NCBI RefSeq assembly: GCF_030347995.1
Contig: NZ_JAQIBC010000003.1
Location: forward strand, 186,001-250,000
DNA length: 64,000 nucleotides
Reading direction: 5' to 3'
From: Sulfurovum xiamenensis
GTDB taxonomy: Bacteria; Campylobacterota; Campylobacteria; Campylobacterales; Sulfurovaceae
The notes beneath the pieces are model-generated. The model searched no databases and was not told where the DNA came from. It saw only the letters and a list, made by a program, of their open reading frames with translations. Positions 1 through 6,900 of this stretch are shown one piece after another; position 1 is the stretch's first letter, and the number at the start of each line of letters is the position of its first letter. Made by a program: the position numbers and the translations under genes.

Positions 1-1
1 G

Positions 2-868
2 ATGCAGCTCATCAGTAAGTCTCAGAATATCGGATATCTCGTACCTGTGAATATCGTCAAACATTTCATAGAAGATATGAAAGATGGAAAGTATGATGGC
101 TTCTCAGACCTGGGATTGAATACACAGAAACTGGAAAATCCTGCCATTAGACGCTACTATGGGCTTGATGATGATACCAGTGGAGTACTGATCGTTAAAG
201 TGGTACATAATTCTTCTCTTTCAGGATTACTCAAAGAGGGTGATATCTTAACGGCAGTGGACGGGCATAATGTTGAAAACGACGGTACGGTAGAGTTTAG
301 AAAACATGAGTTTACCCATTATCAGCACTTTGTAGATGTGTATCAAATGGGTGAGAAAGTAAAACTCGATATCATCCGAGATAAGAAACATATACAGGTT
401 GAGGTACCTTTAAAGTACGTCGCTGATGACATGTATCTGGTCAAGACAACGCGTTATGATACCATGCCAAGGTATTTTGTTTATGGGGGGTATGTTTTTT
501 CCCCACTTACCAGAAACCTCATTGTATCGACAAACCGAAACCGTTTACCATTAAGTTATCTGGCAGGTAAATGGCAGGAAGAAGATAAAAACGAAGTGGT
601 GGTTCTACTTAAAGTATTGGCTTCAGATATGAGCAGGGGAGACAATGATTTCGCCATGTGGCCTATAGATAAGGTGAATGGGGAGACCTTTAAGGACTTT
701 AAAGAGTTTTATGAAAAGGTGAAAGCTGCAAAAAGTGACTATATCGTTCTAGAGGATAATGATGGGGCTAAAGTGATCATTGACAGAAAGGAAGCACAAG
801 AAAAACAGAGTGCCATACTTAAAAAATATAATATCGAGTTTGACAGGTCGATAGATTTAAGAGAGTAG
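2..868 (+). CDS. Deg/HtrA-family serine protease, C-terminal PDZ part (5' truncated by window)
   Basis: This is the C-terminal part of a Deg-type periplasmic serine protease; the catalytic trypsin-like domain lies before the window. The first visible residues (about 8-38: NIGYLVPVNIVKHFIED, then a G-Y-x-GF-x-x-LG stretch) match the end of the protease domain that precedes PDZ1 in this family, so the methionine at position 2 is internal and not a start. PDZ1 follows at about residues 58-135 (SGVLIVKVV, then LLKEGDILTAVDG). A second, more divergent PDZ-like domain covers about 150-265. Two PDZ domains with this spacing resemble the Deg9-like branch, which is inference. The stop codon directly abuts the stop of the convergent 69-aa gene with no spacer. 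Confidence 0.85.
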   Translation: MQLISKSQNIGYLVPVNIVKHFIEDMKDGKYDGFSDLGLNTQKLENPAIRRYYGLDDDTSGVLIVKVVHNSSLSGLLKEGDILTAVDGHNVENDGTVEFRKHEFTHYQHFVDVYQMGEKVKLDIIRDKKHIQVEVPLKYVADDMYLVKTTRYDTMPRYFVYGGYVFSPLTRNLIVSTNRNRLPLSYLAGKWQEEDKNEVVVLLKVLASDMSRGDNDFAMWPIDKVNGETFKDFKEFYEKVKAAKSDYIVLEDNDGAKVIIDRKEAQEKQSAILKKYNIEFDRSIDLRE

Positions 869-1078
869 TTATTCGTACTTTTTAAACTGCTGTAGCCACT
901 CTTTGTCTTCTTCACTGAGTGTGCCTACTCTTTCGAGGAGTTTTTTCTTTGTAGAGATCAGGTCATTGATCTCCAGGTATGCCAGTAGGTCTGGATTGAT
1001 CGTTGTTTCTTCTCTGCCATATGCGATCAGTTTTTCTATATCTGCCAGTAATTCTTCTTTGGTTTGTTTGTCTACCAT
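869..1078 (-). CDS. Conserved small hypothetical protein, 69 aa
   Basis: A small acidic, probably all-helical protein with no signal peptide or membrane segment. A strong ribosome binding site (AAGGAG) lies about five bases before its ATG on the reverse strand, which supports translation. Its TAA stop sits directly next to the TAG stop of the upstream convergent protease gene. I do not recognise a named domain. The leucine- and lysine-rich pattern in the second half (TKKKLLERVGTLSEEDKEWL) suggests two helices. No function can be assigned from context. Confidence 0.7.
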   Translation of the reverse strand: MVDKQTKEELLADIEKLIAYGREETTINPDLLAYLEINDLISTKKKLLERVGTLSEEDKEWLQQFKKYE

Positions 1079-1129
1079 AATTTCTCCTTTTGAAGAAGCA
1101 AAGCTACTTAAAAATTCCTCTCACTGAAG

Positions 1130-1153
1130 CTTTGCCTTTGGCAAGAGTTTTTT
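1130..1153 (+). terminator. Possible intrinsic terminator in front of bcp
   Basis: The short stem TTGCC (1132-1136), loop TTT, GGCAA (1140-1144) is followed by six T residues (1148-1153). It could stop forward transcription running out of the protease gene. The upstream arm also pairs with GCAAAGCT near 1108-1115 in an alternative eight-base stem with AGCTTTGC, so two mutually exclusive folds are possible. Confidence 0.4.
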
Positions 1154-1165
1154 ACATTTATTTGT

Positions 1166-1171
1166 TATACT
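1166..1171 (+). promoter_or_regulatory. Predicted -10 box of bcp
   Basis: TATACT lies about 30 bases before the bcp start, in a T-rich context with no clear -35 element, as is common for Campylobacterota sigma-70 promoters. The ribosome binding site AAAGGA follows at about 1190-1195. Confidence 0.5.
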
Positions 1172-1201
1172 ACCCAAAAAGAAATTATAAAGGATACAGC
1201 T

Positions 1202-1672
1202 ATGTTAGAAGTAGGCACACAAGTACCGGATTTTTGTTTACCCAACCAGGATGAAGAGGAGATCTGTTTGAGAGACATTAAAGGAAAGTGGATCGTACTC
1301 TATTTTTATCCAAAAGACAATACGCCTGGATGTACAACAGAAGCCTGCGATTTCACGGCAGCACTTCCGGATTTTACCGATTTGGATGCGATTGTTTTAG
1401 GGGTAAGCCCGGATTCTCCTAAAAAACACAGAAACTTCATAGAGAAAAAAGACTTAAAGATCACATTGCTTGCAGATGAAGAGAAAGAACTTTGTAATCT
1501 TTTTGGAATCTGGCAACTTAAAAAGTTCATGGGTAAAGAGTATATGGGTGTGGTACGTTCTACTTTCATCATAGATCCTGACGGCAAAGTAGCTGCGACT
1601 TGGACAAAAGTGAAAGTCAAGGAACATGTGGATGCTGTAAAGGCTAAACTTCAAGAGCTTCAAAACGCTTAA
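1202..1672 (+). CDS. bcp: Peroxiredoxin, Bcp/PrxQ type (thioredoxin-dependent thiol peroxidase)
   Basis: A 156-aa cytoplasmic peroxiredoxin that reduces hydrogen peroxide and organic hydroperoxides using thioredoxin. The family motif TPGCTTEACDF places the peroxidatic cysteine at residue 44 and the resolving cysteine at residue 49, the close spacing typical of Bcp/PrxQ. The length is normal for the family. The ATG follows an AAAGGA ribosome binding site. The gene appears monocistronic, with its own -10 box upstream and a hairpin terminator just after the stop. In oxygen-sensitive Campylobacterota such enzymes protect against peroxide, which is family knowledge. Confidence 0.95.
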   Translation: MLEVGTQVPDFCLPNQDEEEICLRDIKGKWIVLYFYPKDNTPGCTTEACDFTAALPDFTDLDAIVLGVSPDSPKKHRNFIEKKDLKITLLADEEKELCNLFGIWQLKKFMGKEYMGVVRSTFIIDPDGKVAATWTKVKVKEHVDAVKAKLQELQNA

Positions 1673-1680
1673 TATCTCTT

Positions 1681-1712
1681 GGGACAAGGTTTTTCCTTGT
1701 TCTTGTTTCTCC
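1681..1712 (+). terminator. Intrinsic terminator after bcp
   Basis: ACAAGG (1684-1689), loop TTTTT and CCTTGT (1695-1700) form a perfect six-pair stem that extends by three more pairs including G-U wobbles. A short T-containing tract follows. It begins eight bases after the bcp stop codon. Confidence 0.6.
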
Positions 1713-1743
1713 CCCTCTCTATTTTATAAAATTTTAAAGATCA

Positions 1744-1763
1744 TTTCGGTATAATCGCGTTCC
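1744..1763 (+). promoter_or_regulatory. rpsB-tsf promoter with GC-rich discriminator
   Basis: The -10 box TATAAT lies at 1750-1755 within GGTATAATCGCGTTCC. The CGCG directly downstream resembles the GC-rich discriminator of promoters under stringent control. The same segment with one base changed stands in front of rpsP (34676-34691). The start point would lie about 180 bases before the rpsB ATG. Confidence 0.6.
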
Positions 1764-1940
1764 TTATTCGAGAGGATAATGGAAATACTCATGTAGTTAT
1801 TCCTTGCACGGTTGTGTGACTCTGAATACAGAGTGAACATTGAGGACTACAGCGGATCAAACCTAGTGATGAAGCATATGCTTTTAACTGAGCTTTTATA
1901 AATAAAAGTTCTATTATGATTATATACCAAGGAGAAACTT
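1764..1940 (+). promoter_or_regulatory. Long, probably structured 5' leader of rpsB
   Basis: About 175 bases separate the predicted start point from the rpsB ATG, with no credible ORF inside. A perfect hairpin ACTCTG-AATA-CAGAGT occupies 1819-1834. The flanking GTAGT (1793-1797) can pair with ACTAC (1846-1850), enclosing that hairpin. The layout suggests a ribosomal-protein leader RNA, possibly autoregulated by S2 as known in other bacteria. The fold is by eye only. Confidence 0.4.
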
Positions 1941-2888
1941 ATGGTAACAATGAAAGACTTACTCGAATGTGGTGTACACTTCGGGCACCAAACTAGAAGA
2001 TGGAATCCAAAAATGAAGAAATTCATTTTCGGTGCAAGAAAGAACATCTATATCATCGACCTTCAAAAAACACTTAGATACTTCAAATATACGTACAATG
2101 TAGTAAGAGATGCAGCAGCTGAAGGACAAACAGTACTTTTCGTAGGTACTAAAAAACAAGCTAGACAAGCGATCAAAGAGCATGCTGAGAGATGTGGTAT
2201 GCCTTACGTTTCAACTAGATGGTTAGGTGGTATGTTAACAAACTACCCAACAATGAAAAAATCAATCAGAAAACTTGAGATCATCGAGCAAATGGAAGAG
2301 ACTGGACAGATCAATCTTTTGACTAAAAAAGAAGCATTGATGCTCAAGAGAAAGAAAGAGAAATTAAGCTCTTACCTTGAAGGTTTCAGACACATGAAAA
2401 AACTTCCAGATATGATGTTCGTTATCGATTCTGTAAAAGAGCATATCGCTGTTAAAGAAGCAAGAAGACTTGGTATGAAAGTTGTTGCACCACTTGATAC
2501 GAACTGTGATCCTGATATGGTTGATTATCCAATCCCTGGAAATGATGATGCTATCCGTTCAATCAACCTTTTCTGTCAAGAAATGGCTGAAGCGATCATC
2601 GAAGGTAAAGCGGCATATGCTGAAGCTACTGGTCAAGATGTTGAAGAAGTAGCAACAAGCGAAGAAGTAGCAGAAGTGATGGCTGAAGCAGCATCTGAAG
2701 AAGTTGAAGCATCTGAAGCTGATGATCTAACAAAACTTACAGGTATCGGTAAAGTAGGTAACGAAAAGTTGATTGAAGCAGGGATCACGACATATGCACA
2801 AATTGCTAAGATGAGTGAAGAAGAAGCTGCAGATTTTAAAGTGAAAGCTGAAGCGATCGCTGAAGCAAAAGAATTGGCAGGAGCGTAA
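1941..2888 (+). CDS. rpsB: 30S ribosomal protein S2 with C-terminal helix-hairpin-helix extension
   Basis: Ribosomal protein S2 of the small subunit. Residues 1-228 are a normal S2 core ([15 protein letters not shown], then [19 protein letters not shown], and DTNCDPD near 186-192). The usual length is about 240-265 aa; this protein has 315. After the core comes an acidic Glu/Ala linker (about 231-260) and a helix-hairpin-helix-like tail at about 261-300 ([20 protein letters not shown]). Such tails are known in several bacterial proteins as nucleic-acid-binding or docking modules; its role here is unknown. The gene is followed two bases later by tsf, the standard rpsB-tsf pair, and is preceded by an AAGGAG ribosome binding site. 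Confidence 0.97.
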   Translation: MVTMKDLLECGVHFGHQTRRWNPKMKKFIFGARKNIYIIDLQKTLRYFKYTYNVVRDAAAEGQTVLFVGTKKQARQAIKEHAERCGMPYVSTRWLGGMLTNYPTMKKSIRKLEIIEQMEETGQINLLTKKEALMLKRKKEKLSSYLEGFRHMKKLPDMMFVIDSVKEHIAVKEARRLGMKVVAPLDTNCDPDMVDYPIPGNDDAIRSINLFCQEMAEAIIEGKAAYAEATGQDVEEVATSEEVAEVMAEAASEEVEASEADDLTKLTGIGKVGNEKLIEAGITTYAQIAKMSEEEAADFKVKAEAIAEAKELAGA

Positions 2889-2890
2889 TC

Positions 2891-3952
2891 ATGGCAAACT
2901 TTGGACCTAAAGATATCAAAAAACTCAGAGAGATGACTGATGCAGGGATGATGGACTGTAAAAAAGCATTGACTGAAGCTGATGGAGATATGGACAAAGC
3001 AGTTGCATGGCTTAGAGACCAAGGTATGGGTGCTGCGGCTAAAAAAGCCGGTAAAGTAGCTGCTGAAGGTGCTATCTCTGTAAAAGTGGAAGGTAAAAAA
3101 GCAGTGATCGTTGAGATCAACTCTCAAACTGACTTTGTTGCACAAAATGACAAATTTAAAGCACTGATGAATACGGTTGTAAATCATGCATTTGACAATA
3201 ACCTTAAAGATGCAGAGGCGATCAATGCTTCTACGATCAATGGTGAACCATTCTCGGATTATCTTTCTCAGCAAATTGCGATCATCGGTGAAAAGCTTGA
3301 TGTAAGAAGAGCAGCACTCATCGAGGGAGATGAAACGACTGCGGTAAATGGTTATGTTCACTCGAACGGTCAAAATGGTGTAATCATCGAAGCAAAATGT
3401 GACTCTGCACAAACAGCTGAAGCAATGACTCCTGTACTTAAAGAAGTAGCAATGCATGCAGCTGCAATGTCACCGAAAACACTTTCTTTTAAAGATTTTG
3501 ATCCTGCATTCGTAGAAGAAGAGACTAAAGGTAGAATCATTGCTATTGAAAAAGAGAATGAAGAACTTTCTAGACTTGGTAAAACACTTAAGAACATTCC
3601 TCAGTATATCTCTATGAGCCAATTGACTGAAGAAGTTATGGCTGCAGCTGAAGCACTTCTTAAAGAAGAGCTTAAAGCTGAAGGTAAACCTGAAAAGATC
3701 TGGGATAGAATTCTTCCAGGTAAAATTGAAAGATTTATCTCAGACAACACTACACTTGACCAAGAACTATGTCTTCTTGATCAGAAATTTGTAATGGATG
3801 ACAGCAAAACAGTTCTTGAGTATGTTCAAGAAAAAGCAAAAGCGGCTGGCGGTTCAGCTGATATCGTACATTTTGTAAGATTGGAAGTTGGTGAAGGAAT
3901 TGAAGTAGCAGAAGAAGATTTTGCTGCTGAAGTTGCTGCACAAATGGGATAA
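2891..3952 (+). CDS. tsf: Elongation factor Ts
   Basis: EF-Ts is the guanine nucleotide exchange factor for EF-Tu. The N-terminal UBA-like domain (TDAGMMDCKKALTEADGDMD, residues about 15-34) and the TDFVAQND core motif are clear. The protein has 353 residues, longer than the roughly 283 of E. coli, a length typical of Campylobacterota because of enlarged core repeats. It starts two bases after rpsB and is surely cotranscribed with it. An intrinsic terminator overlaps the stop codon. Confidence 0.97.
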   Translation: MANFGPKDIKKLREMTDAGMMDCKKALTEADGDMDKAVAWLRDQGMGAAAKKAGKVAAEGAISVKVEGKKAVIVEINSQTDFVAQNDKFKALMNTVVNHAFDNNLKDAEAINASTINGEPFSDYLSQQIAIIGEKLDVRRAALIEGDETTAVNGYVHSNGQNGVIIEAKCDSAQTAEAMTPVLKEVAMHAAAMSPKTLSFKDFDPAFVEEETKGRIIAIEKENEELSRLGKTLKNIPQYISMSQLTEEVMAAAEALLKEELKAEGKPEKIWDRILPGKIERFISDNTTLDQELCLLDQKFVMDDSKTVLEYVQEKAKAAGGSADIVHFVRLEVGEGIEVAEEDFAAEVAAQMG

Positions 3953-3975
3953 GGGTCTACCCTTACTCTTTTTTT
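3951..3975 (+). terminator. Terminator of the rpsB-tsf operon
   Basis: AAGGG (3951-3955), loop TCTA, CCCTT (3960-3964) is followed by a T run at 3969-3975. The stem shares two bases with the tsf stop codon. Confidence 0.7.
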
Positions 3976-3976
3976 C

Positions 3977-4001
3977 CTGTCCAGGCTGATCGCTTGGACA
4001 G
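3977..4001. other. Second hairpin downstream of tsf
   Basis: CTGTCCAGGC pairs with GCTTGGACAG (ten pairs with one G-U, loop TGATC). It has no good T tract directly after it, so it may be a 3' end stabiliser or back-up terminator. Confidence 0.4.
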
Positions 4002-4111
4002 ACTCTTACGTATTTTCCTCTTTTTCTCAAACTATCCATCACATTTTTATGTTAAAATATAGCAGTAAGTGGAACAAAGTCCACCCTTGTAAAATAGTTT
4101 AAAGGCAGCAG

Positions 4112-4771
4112 ATGTCCCAATTTTTATTGGAAGCTCAAAATATTTCCCACGGGTTTGATACCCTTTTATTTCACGATGTAAACTTTTCTTTAAAGCCATC
4201 ACAAAGTGCAGCGATTATCGGTCGAAGCGGCTGCGGAAAGTCTACACTTCTACATATATTTTCAACGTTTATCAAACCTGATAAAGGCAGTGTCACATTG
4301 TTAGGGAAAGATCTTTATACGCTCGATGACAAGGCTATTGAAGCATTGCGCCGTTATGATATAGGGATCATCTTTCAGTTCCATTACCTCTTCAAAGGTA
4401 TGACAGCCATGGAGAATGTCGAAGTCGCCAGCATGTTAAGTGCTGAGAGTATTGATGATGCTATACTTGAAAAACTAGAGATCAAAGAACTGATGAAACA
4501 AAAGATAGGTGAACTCTCAGGAGGACAACAACAGCGTGTTTCCATTGCCAGGGTATTGAGTAAAAAGCCTCGTATTATTTTTGCTGATGAACCTACAGGA
4601 AATTTAGATAAAGAGACAGCCGAACTGGTGATGGATGTACTGTTACATTACATTAAAGAGACAGGCGCAGGGCTCTTACTGGTCACCCATGATGACAGTA
4701 TGGAAGCACGCTGTGATGTGACGTATAAGATCGAAGATAAAATACTCAAGGAACTTAAGGAGAAAATATGA
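4112..4771 (+). CDS. ABC transporter ATP-binding protein, LolD/MacB-like family
   Basis: A 219-aa nucleotide-binding subunit. Walker A is GRSGCGKST (residues 37-45), the ABC signature LSGGQQQR is at 135-142, and Walker B plus catalytic Glu (IIFADE) is at 155-160, followed by PTGNLD, a sequence typical of the LolD/FtsE/MacB branch. A lipoprotein-release or envelope role is therefore likely, but no permease gene lies next to it; the only partner is a 41-aa membrane protein whose ATG overlaps this stop codon (ATGA). Orphan LolD-like ATPases with a distant permease occur in Campylobacterota (general knowledge). The ribosome binding site before the ATG is weak. Confidence 0.88.
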   Translation: MSQFLLEAQNISHGFDTLLFHDVNFSLKPSQSAAIIGRSGCGKSTLLHIFSTFIKPDKGSVTLLGKDLYTLDDKAIEALRRYDIGIIFQFHYLFKGMTAMENVEVASMLSAESIDDAILEKLEIKELMKQKIGELSGGQQQRVSIARVLSKKPRIIFADEPTGNLDKETAELVMDVLLHYIKETGAGLLLVTHDDSMEARCDVTYKIEDKILKELKEKI

Positions 4772-4893
4772 AAATAGATTTAATGAATGCACTCTATACC
4801 ACTTCTATGGTGCTTTTGGCTTTTGTTGCAGCCTTAGTGATCACTAAAACGATCTCTAAATATACGGAAAAAAAGGATGGGAAACAAAAGTAG
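4768..4893 (+). CDS. Single-pass membrane microprotein (41 aa) coupled to the ABC ATPase
   Basis: A short ORF starts at the ATG that overlaps the stop of the ATPase gene by four bases, with AAGGAG about six bases upstream inside the ATPase gene. It encodes 41 residues: a short N-terminus, one hydrophobic segment (about residues 13-26, SMVLLAFVAALVI) and a lysine-rich tail (KKDGKQK), so the tail probably faces the cytoplasm. I do not recognise a family. Translational coupling argues that it is a real gene and works with the ATPase, perhaps as a membrane anchor; this is inference. Confidence 0.6.
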   Translation: MKIDLMNALYTTSMVLLAFVAALVITKTISKYTEKKDGKQK

Positions 4894-4918
4894 CAAGAAG
4901 TTGTGTCTCTATCTTGCT
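4892..4918. terminator. Inverted repeat between convergent genes
   Basis: AGCAAGA (4892-4898) pairs perfectly with TCTTGCT (4912-4918) across a 13-base loop. It spans the stop codon of the microprotein and the end of prfB, and could act as a weak two-way terminator. Confidence 0.3.
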
Positions 4919-6003
4919 TGTGTGATAAGTACACCTTCTAACATTTTGTCTATATCCCCATCAAGTATGGCATCGACATTGGTAAAGGCTTGATTGGACC
5001 TTGTATCCTTTACCTGCTGGTAGGGTTGCATTACATAAGAGCGTATCTGATGTCCCCATCCAATATCTGATTTTTCTACGCCATCCAAAGCTGCTTGTTT
5101 TTTTGCCATCTCATACTCATAAAGACGGGATTTGAGCATCTTCATGGCTGCCGCTTTATTTTTATGCTGGCTTCTGTCATTTTGACACTGTACGATGATA
5201 TTTGTCGGTATATGTGTCAGACGGATGGCTGATTCTGTTTTGTTGACATGTTGTCCACCTGCCCCCGAGGCACGGTAGGTATCGACACGCAAGTCTTTGT
5301 CTTCGATGGTGATGTCTATGTCATCATCTATTTCCGGTGAGACCATCACAGAAGAGAATGAAGTGTGGCGTTTGGCATTGGAATCAAAAGGGGAGATACG
5401 TACAAGCCTGTGGATACCGTTCTCTACTTTGAGGTAGCCATAGGCATTTTCACCTTTGATGATGAAAGAGACATCTTTAATACCCGCTTCTTCTCCGGCT
5501 TGATAGTCTAGTACTTCCACCTTAAAGTCATGTCTTTCTGCCCAACGCAGATACATACGGTAGAGAATGCTGGCCCAGTCTTGTGATTCTGTTCCACCGG
5601 CCCCGGGGTGTATGGAAACGATGGCATTAGCCCCGTCATGTTCACCACTGAGCATCATCTGCACTTCCAGTGCATTTGTACTTTCCTGTAGGTTCTCTGC
5701 ATCTTCATAGAGCATCTCCAGGGTCTCTTCATCATTCTCTGCTTTAGAGAGTTCAAAATATTCACTGGCATCATGGACTGCATCATAGGCACTGTTATAG
5801 GTGGCTAAAATACGTTCAGCTTTGGTTTTTTCCTGAGAGATCTTACCAGCATTTGCTGCATCGTTCCAAAAATTAGGATCTTGCTGCATCTCTTCGATCT
5901 CTTTGAGTCTTTCTTGTAAGAGGTCAGGTTTGACAATGTTTTTAATATTGTCCATTTTAATGGTAAGTGATTTGAGTAATTCGCTGTATTCGTATGCATC
6001 CAT
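4909..6003 (-). CDS. prfB: Peptide chain release factor 2
   Basis: RF2 reads UGA and UAA stop codons and triggers peptide release. The stop-recognition tripeptide SPF is at residues 204-206 and the GGQ catalytic motif at 249-251 ([11 protein letters not shown]). The length of 364 aa is normal. The reading frame is open from the start, so the programmed +1 frameshift that controls RF2 in many bacteria is absent, as also seen in Helicobacter-type genomes. The gene is divergent from panC with about 60 bases between their starts. Confidence 0.96.
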   Translation of the reverse strand: MDAYEYSELLKSLTIKMDNIKNIVKPDLLQERLKEIEEMQQDPNFWNDAANAGKISQEKTKAERILATYNSAYDAVHDASEYFELSKAENDEETLEMLYEDAENLQESTNALEVQMMLSGEHDGANAIVSIHPGAGGTESQDWASILYRMYLRWAERHDFKVEVLDYQAGEEAGIKDVSFIIKGENAYGYLKVENGIHRLVRISPFDSNAKRHTSFSSVMVSPEIDDDIDITIEDKDLRVDTYRASGAGGQHVNKTESAIRLTHIPTNIIVQCQNDRSQHKNKAAAMKMLKSRLYEYEMAKKQAALDGVEKSDIGWGHQIRSYVMQPYQQVKDTRSNQAFTNVDAILDGDIDKMLEGVLITQAR

Positions 6004-6066
6004 AGTAAAAACCTAGTGTAATTTTGATATGATTTTATCTAAATATAGCGAAATATGAGGTTAGAA

Positions 6067-6891
6067 ATGATTATCGTTCAGACAATAGAGGCTTTACAGG
6101 AAGCAAAAAAAGCATTATCGGGTTCTATAGGTTTTGTGCCAACTATGGGAGCACTACATAAAGGACATCTTTCCCTCATACAGCAAGCAAAGAACGAGAA
6201 TGATCATCTCATCGTTTCTATTTTTGTCAACCCTACACAGTTTTTGGAAGGGGAAGATCTGGATGCGTATCCCCGTAAAGAGGAAGCGGACATAAAGATA
6301 TGCAAATTGGCAGGTGTGGATATCTTGTTTATGCCGACGATCGATGCAATGTACGAGAAGGATGAACTGAGTATAGGTGCACCTGCGATCCGTGGGTACA
6401 TTTTAGAAGGAGAAAAGCGTCCAGGCCATTTTGACGGTATGCTTCAAGTGGTCATGAAATTGCTTAATCTCAGCGGTGCAACAAATGCCTATTTTGGGAA
6501 AAAAGATGCACAACAGTTAGCCCTCATCACACAGATGGTCAAAAATTATTTTATGGATGTGAATATCATTCCTTGTGACATTGTCAGAGATGAGAATGGA
6601 TTAGCTTTAAGCAGTCGTAATGTGTATTTGCAGGGTGATGAAAAAACGCGTGCACTTTCTCTTGCCCGTTCACTCAAACGCGCAACCAAAATGGTCATGG
6701 CAGGCGAACTCAATGTTGAAGTGATCAAAAAAGAGATGCTAATCGTGCTTGAAGAGACGGACCAAGTGGAGTATGTGGCTATTGTTGATAGAGCATTTAA
6801 TGAACTTGACACTGTGGAGATAGGTAATACGATCATTCTAGTGGCTGCATGGGTGGGTAAACCTAGGCTGATCGATAATTTGTGGATCTAA
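6067..6891 (+). CDS. panC: Pantoate--beta-alanine ligase (pantothenate synthetase)
   Basis: This enzyme joins pantoate and beta-alanine using ATP, the last step of vitamin B5 synthesis. The nucleotidyltransferase HxGH motif is at residues 31-34 ([10 protein letters not shown]), followed by [15 protein letters not shown] and the SSRNVYL signature. The chosen ATG at 6067 gives 274 aa, lies about six bases after a GAGG ribosome binding site, and matches the usual N-terminus just before the first strand. An in-frame ATG at 6055 would add MRLE and is less likely. It faces ftsI tail to tail with nine bases between. Confidence 0.94.
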   Translation: MIIVQTIEALQEAKKALSGSIGFVPTMGALHKGHLSLIQQAKNENDHLIVSIFVNPTQFLEGEDLDAYPRKEEADIKICKLAGVDILFMPTIDAMYEKDELSIGAPAIRGYILEGEKRPGHFDGMLQVVMKLLNLSGATNAYFGKKDAQQLALITQMVKNYFMDVNIIPCDIVRDENGLALSSRNVYLQGDEKTRALSLARSLKRATKMVMAGELNVEVIKKEMLIVLEETDQVEYVAIVDRAFNELDTVEIGNTIILVAAWVGKPRLIDNLWI

Positions 6892-6900
6892 ATGTACCTC

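Noticed and set aside
1764-1940. tRNA-like fold in the rpsB leader
   Set aside because: No T-loop GGTTCGAATCC-type sequence, no acceptor pairing and no CCA were found.
2633-3457. Long reverse-strand frame across rpsB and tsf
   Set aside because: It lies opposite two certain genes, has no ribosome binding site and shows a composition typical of antisense reading of Glu/Ala/Lys-rich protein.
4909-6003. Programmed +1 frameshift in prfB
   Set aside because: The RF2 frame is open and full length from its ATG; there is no in-frame UGA with a slippery site.
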